Below are positions 25,466 through 34,422 of a stretch of 58,686 nt of DNA, in pieces. The DNA is taken from the NCBI GenBank assembly GCA_020726185.1, contig DYTB01000004.1, positions 15,710 through 74,395 on the forward strand. The letters run 5' to 3'. Both the position numbers and the translations under genes were made by a program. The first letter of the stretch is position 1. Every line of letters starts with the position of its first letter. This DNA comes from Candidatus Odyssella sp. GTDB lineage: Bacteria; Pseudomonadota; Alphaproteobacteria; Paracaedibacterales; CAITNM01. Under the pieces are notes generated by a model that had not been told where the DNA came from, made no database searches, and saw only the letters and a program-made list of their open reading frames with translations.

Positions 25466-26845
25466 TTATCTATTAGAAGCTTTAGAATGTGTGCTGACTA
25501 TTGAGAGCTTAACGGCAAACATCAATGCTAAGCAAAGCACCGCATTAAATACAAGTGGTGATACAAACAGGAAGTAGTGATGAAAAATTCCCAGAAGATC
25601 TTTACTTAAAAAATATCCAATCAAATAACTTATGCTAATTCCTGAAGAGTACCAAAAAATACCGTTGTAAAAAGGTTGGCTGTTTTTGAATAATGAAAAT
25701 ACTAACGCAAGGCTTGGTGCTAGAAAGCCTGCGAAAAAGAAAGCAAACAGCACTTGGTAGATAAGGTATATATGGCCTTTAGAAACATCGTAAATGCTAA
25801 GGCTAAACATCACTAGTAAAACGCCAATTAACGATATGAACATAAGCTTTGACCAATCCACAAAGTCGCAAATTCTGCCGAAAAAGAAAGCAAACAGCAC
25901 TTGGTAGATAAGGTATATATGGCCTTTAGAAACATCGTAAATGCTAAGGCTAAACATCACTAGTAAAACGCCAATTAACGATATGAACATAAGCTTTGAC
26001 CAATCCACAAAGTCGCAAATTCTGCTTGCAAGCATCATAAAAAGTCCAAGAGCTATGTAGAAAAACATGTAGCCCATTTGGAAATTTCTAGCATTTATAA
26101 TTGAAACGTTTAGAACATAGGGTTCAATGAAAAAATAATTGTGGGATAATCCTGCTCCACAAACACCACCAATAAGCACTGCTAAAAATTTTGCTACAGT
26201 ATTAGGTGCGTTTTGCGGGGGTTTTTGTTTTTCAGGTGTATGAGATTTCTCTAAATTGATGATGCCTTTTTTTGCACAATAAAAGATATATCCGCATAGA
26301 AGGCTGCAGCCAAAAATAATGCCACTCATGTTTTGTAGATTGCACTTAGCAGAAACAGCGTAAGCTAACACATACCCCAAGCCTGATCCAAAAATCATAA
26401 ACATGCTTATATTTACATGGTCAGATGTTTTGGAAATCTTCATTAAATACATGGCGGGAGACACTAGTGCCGCTGATCCCAGAAAAAGATTTGAATATGA
26501 AATCACTAGCATTAGCAGTTTTGTTGATTGGAATTGATCTGCGAACAGACAGGATAGAAAGAACAAAGCAGTTGTCAGAATATACCCTGAAATAAGAATT
26601 TTCTGAGTGGCCATAAATCCTTTTTTTTCGGCATATTTTCCAAGAGTATGTCCGCCCATGATTCTTGAAAAAAATGAAACAACAGCCCATGTACATATAA
26701 AAGTGGTGCCATTTTTCAAACTAAATATTTCAGTTGAAGTTTGTGCCAATAGTGAATTAAGCCAAAGCAGTTTAAGAGTACAGAAAGACTGCAGAATAAC
26801 TATGAGAAAAATACAGAAAGTTGAGCGATTCCATAAAAATTGCAT
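25466..26845 (-). CDS. MFS transporter with internal 49-aa duplication
   Basis: A 459-residue polytopic membrane protein of the major facilitator type: about twelve helices, with a helix 2-3 loop including SRIMGGHTLGKYAEKKG. A perfect 147-bp direct repeat (25732-25878 and 25879-26025) duplicates the block RICDFVDWSKLMFIS...VLFAFFF. Without it the protein would be about 410 residues, a normal MFS length. The extra 1-2 helices should disturb the fold of the C-terminal half. The substrate is unknown. Identity of the two copies shows the duplication is very recent, or an assembly artefact. Confidence 0.75.
   Translation of the reverse strand: MQFLWNRSTFCIFLIVILQSFCTLKLLWLNSLLAQTSTEIFSLKNGTTFICTWAVVSFFSRIMGGHTLGKYAEKKGFMATQKILISGYILTTALFFLSCLFADQFQSTKLLMLVISYSNLFLGSAALVSPAMYLMKISKTSDHVNISMFMIFGSGLGYVLAYAVSAKCNLQNMSGIIFGCSLLCGYIFYCAKKGIINLEKSHTPEKQKPPQNAPNTVAKFLAVLIGGVCGAGLSHNYFFIEPYVLNVSIINARNFQMGYMFFYIALGLFMMLASRICDFVDWSKLMFISLIGVLLVMFSLSIYDVSKGHIYLIYQVLFAFFFGRICDFVDWSKLMFISLIGVLLVMFSLSIYDVSKGHIYLIYQVLFAFFFAGFLAPSLALVFSLFKNSQPFYNGIFWYSSGISISYLIGYFLSKDLLGIFHHYFLFVSPLVFNAVLCLALMFAVKLSIVSTHSKASNR
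25732..26025 (-). repeat. Perfect 147-bp tandem duplication inside the MFS gene
   Basis: Two head-to-tail copies of 147 bp, in frame (49 codons), with no differences seen between them. Confidence 0.95.
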
Positions 26846-27009
26846 TTCGAATACCTCCTTTGTGTAGTCTCAGAAAACTTTCTCAAAAGATACCCCATTT
26901 GTAAACGAAAACAAGCAAAAGAGCCAGCTTTAAAAACACATTTAAAGGGTGACTTTTAGCCGTAAGATTTGTGTGGTAGCGTATCTGCATAGACTGAATT
27001 TGTTATTCT

Positions 27010-27822
27010 ATGATTAGTTTTCCAGCTATTGACCCTGTCGCAATTACCCTTGGTCCCCTAAAGGTTCATTGGTATGGGATATCGTATGTTGTCGGTATTA
27101 TTTTGGCGTGCCATTGGGCGCACGGGTTGCTTCGGCGTTTTCAATTTAACATTACACCGAAGTTATTTGATGACCTGTTGCCCCATGTGGTTATTGGTAT
27201 TGTTGTTGGTGGAAGGTTGGGGCATACCATGCTGTATGACCCTGATTACTACCTAAGTCATCCGTTGGAAATTTTACAGGTCTGGCAAGGCGGCATGTCA
27301 TTTCATGGCGGGTTGCTAGGGGTTGTGTTGATGACAGCTGTTTACACCAAACGTCATAAGATCGATTTTTACAGTCTTGGCGACCTGTTGGCCTTAATAT
27401 CGCCCATTGGTTTATTTTTTGGGCGTTTGGCCAATTTCATTAATGCTGAATTGTTTGGCATAGAAACAAGTTTGCCCTGGGGCGTTATGTTTCCTAAGCA
27501 AACTATGGCGCGTCATCCTACCCAAATTTATGAAGCAGTGTTAGAAGGTTTGGTTTTGTTTTTTGTATTAAATTTTGCCTACAAATACTTCGCGAAATTA
27601 AGGGCCTGTAAGGGAATGACCGGTTGTTTATTTTTATGTTTATATGCCCTCTTTCGCTTGATTGTCGAACCGTTTAAAGTACAAGAAATGGTTGTGCAAT
27701 TAGGCACCCATGGGCTTGGGGTTGGTGTTATATTATGTATGCTCATGCTTTTGCTAAGCATCCTTCTGATAGTGGTGCGTCGCCGTGTTTTCAAGATTAC
27801 ATCAGAAAAAACGGCCCTGTAA
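27010..27822 (+). CDS. lgt: Prolipoprotein diacylglyceryl transferase
   Basis: A 270-residue inner-membrane enzyme with seven helices that attaches diacylglycerol to the lipobox Cys of prelipoproteins. It shows LKVHWYGISYVVG, the SFHGGLLG signature (catalytic His) and the Lgt motif GRLANFINAELFG, followed by HPTQIYEA. Normal length. It overlaps the midA start by 88 bp in the alphaproteobacterial order lgt-midA-pgeF. A likely substrate in this window is the lipoprotein hydrolase at 41374. Confidence 0.96.
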   Translation: MISFPAIDPVAITLGPLKVHWYGISYVVGIILACHWAHGLLRRFQFNITPKLFDDLLPHVVIGIVVGGRLGHTMLYDPDYYLSHPLEILQVWQGGMSFHGGLLGVVLMTAVYTKRHKIDFYSLGDLLALISPIGLFFGRLANFINAELFGIETSLPWGVMFPKQTMARHPTQIYEAVLEGLVLFFVLNFAYKYFAKLRACKGMTGCLFLCLYALFRLIVEPFKVQEMVVQLGTHGLGVGVILCMLMLLLSILLIVVRRRVFKITSEKTAL

Positions 27823-28750
27823 CTGTTGAAGAAGCGCAAAAATTAGCCCTTTATCATCCTGAGTTTGGCTATTACGCGCACAATAGTGTTATTGGTTCGC
27901 AGGGGGATTTTATTACCTCTCCTGAAATTTCTCAGTTATTCGGTGAAATGCTTGCGTTTTGGTGTATTGCCCAGTGGCAAGAAGCGGGTATGCCTCAGTC
28001 GCTGCATCTTATTGAAATGGGTCCGGGTCGTGGCACGCTTATGCAAGATATTTTGCGTATTGGCGAACACCAAGAAGGCTTTATAGAAAGCCTAACCATT
28101 AGCTGCGTTGAAATTTGTCCGAACCTTTATGAACAGCAGCAACAAGCTTTGTCAGATTACCCATTTGTGTTTTGGTACAAAAATTTATCTGAAGTGCCAA
28201 AGGGTGCTGATTTTACCATTCTTCTTGCCAATGAATTTTTTGACACGCTTCCTGTTCGCCAGTTTGTAAGCCATGAAGAGCGTACTGTACGCTATAGCGA
28301 AAAAGAAAATGCGCTGATTTTTTCTCCGCCTGCAAACCCTCATAGCATTAAAGAAACATGTCCTATGGGCGAAGAGCTTATGCATGAAGTTATGGGGCAC
28401 CTAACACCTGGTGTGGCGTTAATGGGGATGACACACCACCAGAAGCGCGTTTTGGTGATACACTACAAGCACTTTTTCAGCACAAACCTGTTAATGTTTT
28501 GGAAAGTTTGGGCTTTGCTGATATTTCACATCAGGTTGATTTTCATAAATTATGTAGTATTGCCACCAATTTCAGGTTTCAGCCCCAAGGGAACTTTTTG
28601 TTAAGGCTTGGTATTGAACACCGCCTTGAAAAGCTTCTTAGCATTGCATCACCCGAGCAGCGTTTTAGCTTAACTACTGGTGCAACGCGTTTGGTGGCAC
28701 CTACTGAAATGGGGCAACGTTTTAAAGTACTTGAGGTTTTTCAATGGTAG
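27735..28750 (+). pseudogene. midA: Broken MidA-type SAM-dependent methyltransferase
   Basis: The first frame (27735-28604) carries the MidA family N-terminus: GPVTVEEAQKLALYHPEFGYY, QGDFITSPEISQLFGE, the SAM motif LIEMGPGRGTLMQDIL and ANEFFDTLPVRQF. After GVALM (about 28420) the frame is lost. The correct continuation GDDTPPEARFGDTLQALF... is in another frame and runs to 28750. A deletion of about 10 bp that removed the usual IDYG would explain it. MidA is related to NDUFAF7, the mitochondrial complex I assembly methyltransferase. The overlap with lgt and pgeF is preserved, so pgeF translation may still be coupled. Confidence 0.85.
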
Positions 28751-29502
28751 CTAAAAAGGTTAGTAACGTTCCTTATGAAACTGCAGATACGCTTGATCAC
28801 CCAGGAATTGTGCATGGATTTTTCGGGCGCATCGGTGGCGTTAGTCAAGGAATTTACACAAGTTTAAATACTGGTTTTCACAAAGATGACGATGACATTA
28901 GTGTTATTGAAAATCGTCAGCGCATTTTAAACACACTGAATGTTGGGCATATGGTAACCTTGCGCCAAGTTCACAAAACCGATGTTTTGTTAGTCGATGT
29001 CTCTACCGAAAATGGCTATCAGATGGATGCCATGGTTACCAAAACCCCAGGTCGTTTGCTTGCTATTCAAACTGCAGATTGCGTACCCATTTTACTAGCC
29101 GATCCTGCCAACCGGGTAATTGGCGCTGTTCATGCAGGGTGGAAAAGTGCCGTTGCCGGTATTGTTAAAAATGCTATCGATGCTATGCAAGGCTTGGGCG
29201 CTAAAAACATTAGCGCAGCTATTGGCCCATGTATTCACCAGGAAAGTTACGAAGTTGGCCAAGACGTTTTTGATGCTGCAAAAGCACCCACGTTTTTTAT
29301 GCCTTCAGCAAAGCCTGGTCATTATCTTTTTGATTTGAGCGGATACGTGCTTAACCAATTAAAAGGGCAGGGTATTGAAAATGCAATTGTGCTTCCTTTT
29401 AATACCTATGCTTTGAAGGATCAGTATTTCAGTTGCCGACGTGCGGCCCACATGAGTGAGTCTTCATTTGGTAGTCAATTATCAGTGATTGGATTGGTGT
29501 AG
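28744..29502 (+). CDS. pgeF: Peptidoglycan editing factor PgeF (YfiH, laccase-like fold)
   Basis: A 252-residue soluble protein of the YfiH/DUF152 family. It has the conserved HGFFGRIGGVSQG, QTADCVPILLAD, GAVHAGWKSAVAGI and IGPCIHQESYEVG segments, which hold the Cys/His metal site. Members remove misincorporated amino acids from peptidoglycan precursors and also show purine-nucleoside activity. Start ATG overlaps the end of the midA remnant by 7 bp. Complete and normal in length. Confidence 0.92.
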   Translation: MVAKKVSNVPYETADTLDHPGIVHGFFGRIGGVSQGIYTSLNTGFHKDDDDISVIENRQRILNTLNVGHMVTLRQVHKTDVLLVDVSTENGYQMDAMVTKTPGRLLAIQTADCVPILLADPANRVIGAVHAGWKSAVAGIVKNAIDAMQGLGAKNISAAIGPCIHQESYEVGQDVFDAAKAPTFFMPSAKPGHYLFDLSGYVLNQLKGQGIENAIVLPFNTYALKDQYFSCRRAAHMSESSFGSQLSVIGLV

Positions 29503-29516
29503 AGAAGGTTAAATCT

Positions 29517-30587
29517 ATGAAATTTTTCTGCCTTTTTTTAATTTTACTTCTTAAATTTTCAAACTCCTTTGCTGCGGTAGTATTTAATGGTGTCTTTGAT
29601 GATAATCTATATAAAGAACACAGTAAAAAATATGAAATTTTAAACTCATTTCCACCCCTTCCCATTTCAACAGAAAGTCTTTTTTCACGAGTAGACTTTT
29701 TAAAAGGTACTATCGGTTATGAAGGCGACATACATGTAATTAAGCCAAAAGAGCAGCTTCATCAGTATATGACCCAAGGAATAATGGACTGTGTAGCTAT
29801 TGTTTTGCGAAAAGATACAGGCGAAGTATTTGCAAGCCATGTTACTAGGAATGTAGTTTTTGGATCATTAGAATCTGATTTAGATCGGTTTCTGTCAAAC
29901 GAAGAGCGCGTGACGAGCGCGCATTTGGTAAGTTTGTACACTTCAGATTTGATGTTGAAAATTTATGAATTGTTTAAACATAAAAATATCTCCGTTACAA
30001 CAATCACGCGACCAAGCCTTGCTAGTGGTGAACACCTTATTTTTGAATCTGGTTTATCTTCGTTGTGTCTTTCAACGTATAGTTGTCGTATCTATCACCC
30101 AAGTAAGTGCCTTGAACAAGCTGTTGTGAAAAAATTTAGTGTCGTGAATAGTTCTTTAGCATGTCCATCAATTGTAGATTACTCAGGAAATCTTTTTGGA
30201 AGCCCTTGGGTTTGTTGGTCTATGGGAAGCTCTGTCACCGTTTCTGGAAGTAACCTTACTTTTGATAGTACGTATGGACTTAGTGATAATTTTTATGCGT
30301 CTTGTGCTGTGTTTGTTGACGCAAAGACTGGTGTGAAAAAATTTAGTGTCGTGAATAGTTCTTTAGCATGTCCATCAATTGTAGATTACTCAGGAAATCT
30401 TTTTGGAAGCCCTTGGGTTTGTTGGTCTATGGGAAGCTCTGTCACCGTTTCTGGAAGTAACCTTACTTTTGATAGTACGTATGGACTTAGTGATAATTTT
30501 TATGCGTCTTGTGCTGTGTTTGTTGACGCAAAGACTGGTGAGATTATCGTAAGCCGTGTTGGGAGTGCACAAATAGGAAATGCTTAA
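29517..30587 (+). CDS. Secreted protein with deamidase-like motif and 207-bp duplication
   Basis: A 356-residue protein with signal peptide MKFFCLFLILLLKFSNSFA. The segment DCVAIVLRKDTGEVFASHV (about residues 97-115), a Cys followed 17 residues later by His, recalls the Cys/His layout of CheD- and NTAN1-type deamidases. A similar line, SCAVFVDAKTGEIIVSRV, occurs in the C-terminal part with Arg in place of His. A perfect tandem duplication of 207 bp (69 codons) repeats KKFSVVNSSLACPSIVDYSG...VFVDAKTG. A ribosome site (AGAAGG) precedes the ATG. The deamidase idea is a weak motif-level inference. Confidence 0.6.
   Translation: MKFFCLFLILLLKFSNSFAAVVFNGVFDDNLYKEHSKKYEILNSFPPLPISTESLFSRVDFLKGTIGYEGDIHVIKPKEQLHQYMTQGIMDCVAIVLRKDTGEVFASHVTRNVVFGSLESDLDRFLSNEERVTSAHLVSLYTSDLMLKIYELFKHKNISVTTITRPSLASGEHLIFESGLSSLCLSTYSCRIYHPSKCLEQAVVKKFSVVNSSLACPSIVDYSGNLFGSPWVCWSMGSSVTVSGSNLTFDSTYGLSDNFYASCAVFVDAKTGVKKFSVVNSSLACPSIVDYSGNLFGSPWVCWSMGSSVTVSGSNLTFDSTYGLSDNFYASCAVFVDAKTGEIIVSRVGSAQIGNA
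30125..30538 (+). repeat. Perfect 207-bp tandem duplication
   Basis: Copies 30125-30331 and 30332-30538, in frame, with no differences seen, inside the secreted-protein gene at 29517-30587. Confidence 0.95.
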
Positions 30588-30664
30588 TAAGCGCAAGCCG
30601 CTTATCTTTATTTCAAGGCAAGCATTGCATTGCTATCCTTTTGCTTGCTAGTCCAATATGTTGA

Positions 30665-31351
30665 TCAGCTTCTTACTGTTTCTAATTCACCTATCATTAA
30701 TTCATCTAATGGATCTGGTGCCCTTTCTTTTATTTTGGTGAGATCTAAATGCAATATTCGTTTGTCGTTTGTGCCAGCACAGCTTTCTCCTTCACCATCA
30801 GCGTCTTCAAGTATCCATTCTGATTTTCTGCCAACATTTTTTAACCAATCGGTTCCCATGATTTCTTGACACTGGTTCAATGCGTTGCGCAAACCAAGAA
30901 TTGTTGCTATTTTTCCTCTTCCGCCCATGAAATGTCGGTCATTTGCATAGCATTGATTGTGATATTCTGTTTTTCTTGTAACGGCTAAAATTGGAGGAAG
31001 ACTGAAATCATGCTTTGTTGCCTGGGCGCGCAGGGCAGATAAAGAATCACTAATATCAAGTGGATCACATAGAACTAAGTGAATTCCTTTGAGTGTTTCG
31101 TATGGTTGAAATTCCAGCTGCTGCTTACTTACAATAAATCTGCACTCAATTTTTTGATGAGGAGAAGTTCGATTATATTCATTGAAAGCATTCAGAATAA
31201 TGCCTCGGTAAACTGGACTATATTCTACACAGACTATGTTGATGGTTGGTGGTTCACTGATACTGGCACTGGCACAAATCAGGAAGGGGGCCATAAATCC
31301 TACAAAGAGTGCTCTTAATATGAAAATCTTAAGCTCAACGTTTGCTGCCAT
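30665..31351 (-). CDS. Secreted hypothetical protein, 228 aa
   Basis: A hydrophobic signal segment lies at about residues 8-30 (FILRALFVGFMAPFLICASAS). The mature start TINIVCVEYSPVYRGIILNAFNEY and the later IHLVLCDPLDI look like alternating beta strands and helices, reminiscent of periplasmic substrate-binding proteins, but the protein is short and no family could be named. An acidic stretch with a Cys (DADGEGESCAG) lies near the C-terminus. Confidence 0.62.
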   Translation of the reverse strand: MAANVELKIFILRALFVGFMAPFLICASASISEPPTINIVCVEYSPVYRGIILNAFNEYNRTSPHQKIECRFIVSKQQLEFQPYETLKGIHLVLCDPLDISDSLSALRAQATKHDFSLPPILAVTRKTEYHNQCYANDRHFMGGRGKIATILGLRNALNQCQEIMGTDWLKNVGRKSEWILEDADGEGESCAGTNDKRILHLDLTKIKERAPDPLDELMIGELETVRS

Positions 31352-31476
31352 AAAAAACCACCTACGATATATAATTTATTATAATCTTCAATTTATTAAT
31401 TTTTTGTTACCAAAAAGATTGTTTTTATGAACTAATTATTGTTTTAGTGTTGTATTGACACTTAGAGCAATTAAAT

Positions 31477-32534
31477 ATGTTTACAAATCTGAAAGGGGTA
31501 GGGCATAAAGTAGCATGCTTATTTAAACAAAAAGTGCTTATGTTTCTACTTTTTTATCGTTATCTACCAATATTATTCTTATTAATGTCGGAAGTTTTTT
31601 GTGCTGCAGCTCCTGCTGAATTATATTTAGTTGTTGGTAGTAATAAAGTAGCAGGCCAGCTCCACAGCCCATATTTGCAGTCATACCATCATAATTCCGC
31701 TGCTGATTTTACTCATGAGCGTACATTCGGTGGCAAGGCAACTACCGTCGATTTGCGTCCTGATTATACTGTGCCAGGGCTTCACAAGCACTCAACGGAT
31801 GTTTGTTCATTTGTTCCTGAGCTCCTATTGTTGCTGTGTTTATGGAGTTGTTCCTAAGTCATGGTGTACGAACAGTTATGGATTTGCAAAGAAGAGCAGC
31901 AGAAAAAGATCCAGAATATTTCCCCAACCTAGAAAATGAATTAGCTGACGAGTTCTCAAAAAAATCTATTGAGATACGGAATTCAATTATCGCGCATATC
32001 CGTGAAGAAGTAAGTAAACCCTATACAATAGACTTCATGCTTATGCCGCGTGCAATTCAAAACCTTGCAAAATACATGAAAACAGGTGCAAATCTTTATA
32101 TAGAACATATTCCGTTGATGACAGCACAACCTACGGCAAATCCCTTTAGTTTGAGTATGCGACCACAATTTTTAGGGGAATTAAGGGCAGCAATTGCTGA
32201 ACCTTCTTCAACTTCATTTTCATTATGCAGGCAAGCTGTTGACCTTGTGCAAGCAGCTATGGAAATTTCTACAGGTGAAATTCGTCTTACCAGAGAAGAG
32301 TATTTTGATAGACTCACTGCTGAAGTTGAATTGTGTATAACACCTGTAGCTTTTCAGCAATCCCTCAGCCTTCTTGTGCTGCTTGAATTGGAAAGACTTG
32401 AACAATCACTACCAGATTCACCTATCAACAAATTCTTGGCAGGCAAAGGTTTTGTCAATATTAATCATCAGCGGGTCATTAACCCCTTTAATGGTCGTAG
32501 TAATTCTTGGATGATTTCAGCAGTTAAGGCTTGA
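31477..32534 (+). pseudogene. Frameshifted secreted hypothetical protein
   Basis: The first frame (31477-31857) encodes a signal peptide (around MFLLFYRYLPILFLLMSEVFCA) and about 85 further residues. The second (from 31821, ending 32534) continues with APIVAVFMELFLSHGVRTV and a helical domain with TRDL/REEYF-like segments. One lost base near 31818-31821 separates VPE from APIVAV. No family was recognised. If the ribosome re-initiates at GTG 31836 or ATG 31842, a cytosolic fragment of about 230 residues could be made. Confidence 0.65.
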
Positions 32535-32600
32535 TAGCACATTGAAAATAGCAACATAATAATATATATTGCTCGCTTGTATTAATTAAAAAATAGTGTT

Positions 32601-33446
32601 GTGCTGGAATTTTTTTTTAAAGTTAGTATTGTAAGTTTTTTTTTGTTGAATTTTGTAGGCTCTTTTTATGCTGCAGAAGGGCCTGTTCATCACCCTGATT
32701 ATTATGCTGGAATTATTCATACTATTTTGGCAAATAGAGATTTGACCGAATATCATCAAAAAAACGCAGAGGGTGCGTTAGCGTACCTTGAAAATACCGA
32801 AGTTTCTCCCAATATTAGAGCTAGACTAATAGAACAAATTTTACTTGAAAAAGATCTAAAAAAATTTCACTTACAGGCGGCATCTGCAGGAGTTGTGCTT
32901 TTGAGTGAAGGTTTGCTTCCAATTAAAGAAAAAGCATCCATTGCACTACATCTTTTTACAAATAAGTCTTTAAAAGAATATTACCAACATGAAGTTGCAA
33001 TAAGAGCTTGGGAAGAATTCTCATTTGATGAAAGCGTTCATTCGTCAATTTCTTTAGCAAAGGAAGTTATTGCTTGTAATATTTTGCGTCGAGATAAATT
33101 TCAAGAGCATCATGAGCATGCAATTTTAGTATGGAAAAGTCTTGATATTCTAACGCAAGGATTCATGGTTTGTGATATTTTGCAAAATGATTCTTTAGCA
33201 CGCCATCATAAATATGCGCAAAGAGTTCTTAAAAAGTTTTTCTTCACTACTAATGAGGTTGTTCCTAAATATACGAAAAAAAGGTTAGCAGAAATAATAG
33301 AAAAAACTAGATCTCAGCGATTAAAGAATTCTCGTGTCATTGCTTCAAACTATTTGGATTCCTTGTTGAAACTTGATTCGCCAGCAGCAATCGAAGAAGA
33401 AGCTGCGCTCTCTTCCTCAAAAAAGCGCAAAAGGCTGGCTAAATAG
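32601..33446 (+). CDS. Secreted helical-repeat protein with YH/HH motifs, 281 aa
   Basis: It starts at GTG; signal peptide to about residue 24 (FVGSFYA). The mature protein consists of about five units of 33-39 residues with the pattern IL.n..L.(E/K)(Y/F/H)H..(A/V)....L: ILANRDLTEYHQKNA, ILLEKDLKKFHLQAA, LFTNKSLKEYYQHEV, ILRRDKFQEHHEHAI, ILQNDSLARHHKYAQ. This is a helical solenoid that does not match TPR, HEAT or Sel1 as I know them. The C-terminus is Lys/Arg-rich (SSSKKRKRLAK), like a nuclear localisation signal. Possible exported protein-binding scaffold (inference). Confidence 0.7.
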   Translation: MLEFFFKVSIVSFFLLNFVGSFYAAEGPVHHPDYYAGIIHTILANRDLTEYHQKNAEGALAYLENTEVSPNIRARLIEQILLEKDLKKFHLQAASAGVVLLSEGLLPIKEKASIALHLFTNKSLKEYYQHEVAIRAWEEFSFDESVHSSISLAKEVIACNILRRDKFQEHHEHAILVWKSLDILTQGFMVCDILQNDSLARHHKYAQRVLKKFFFTTNEVVPKYTKKRLAEIIEKTRSQRLKNSRVIASNYLDSLLKLDSPAAIEEEAALSSSKKRKRLAK

Positions 33447-33527
33447 CTTAAGTTCCAAAAAATTCCAAACGACATGGGGGCTGATTTTGGTATAAGCTAG
33501 AAACGAAATAAAGAACGCATAATCAAC

Positions 33528-34409
33528 ATGACAAAAATTATCGCCGGAAGCAGCAGCAAAAAATTAGCTCAACAACTAAGTGCCAGCTTGAACATTGCTC
33601 AAGTTGAAGCATTCATTGAACGCTTTGAAGACGAAGAATTACGCGTGCAATTGGCCGATGGTGTTCATGAAGAAGATGTCATTATTGTGCAATCGACTTC
33701 GAAACCAGCGAATGATCATTTAATGGAATTGTTGTTGTTGGTAGATGCTGCAAAGCGTTCCGGGGCGCGCCGGGTTATTGCTTTGGTGCCGTACTTTGGG
33801 TATAGCCGCCAAGATAGGCCTTCCTATGCGTTTGGGTCAATATCGGCGCGGTTGGTAGCAACGCTTATAGAAGCTGCTGGTGTTGATCACCTGATTACGC
33901 TTGATTTGCATTCCCAGCAGGCTGAAGGGTTTTTCCAAATAGGTGTGCAAAATATTGAAACATTGACTTTGTTTGCTGAGCTGTTAAAAAGTCAGTCAAA
34001 TTTGATGGTGGTTTCCCCAGACATTGGCGGTATGATTCGTGCCCGAAAATTAAGTAGCCTGCTTGGGGTAGACCTGGCGGTTATTAATAAAATAAGAACA
34101 ACCCACAACACCTGCCAAATGAGTGAAATTATCGGGAATGTTGCGGGCAAAAACTGTGTGTTGGTTGATGATATTGTGGACACGGGCGGAACCTTGTGCA
34201 AAGCGGCTGCATTACTGATGCAACACGGCGCGCTTTCGGTTGAGGCCATTGCAACCCATGCGGTGCTTTCAGCTAATATTGAAGCATCAGTCATTAAGAA
34301 AATCACCGTTACTGGCACCATTGAACAAACGCAGTTGCCATCTAAATTTGCCGTTGCTGATATATCAGTTTTGCTTGGGAAAAACTTGAAGAGAATGATT
34401 AAAAGCTGA
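33528..34409 (+). CDS. prs: Ribose-phosphate pyrophosphokinase
   Basis: A 293-residue cytosolic enzyme making PRPP from ribose 5-phosphate and ATP for nucleotide, His and Trp synthesis. It shows the N-terminal IIAGSSSKKLA, the ATP-binding VPYFGYSRQDRPSY region, the metal site LDLHSQQAEGFF and the PRPP loop VDDIVDTGGTL. It is a little shorter than the usual 310-320 residues but complete in motifs. It lies between a secreted helical protein and a broken glycosyltransferase-like gene. Confidence 0.93.
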   Translation: MTKIIAGSSSKKLAQQLSASLNIAQVEAFIERFEDEELRVQLADGVHEEDVIIVQSTSKPANDHLMELLLLVDAAKRSGARRVIALVPYFGYSRQDRPSYAFGSISARLVATLIEAAGVDHLITLDLHSQQAEGFFQIGVQNIETLTLFAELLKSQSNLMVVSPDIGGMIRARKLSSLLGVDLAVINKIRTTHNTCQMSEIIGNVAGKNCVLVDDIVDTGGTLCKAAALLMQHGALSVEAIATHAVLSANIEASVIKKITVTGTIEQTQLPSKFAVADISVLLGKNLKRMIKS

Positions 34410-34422
34410 TAACCAACGCAAT

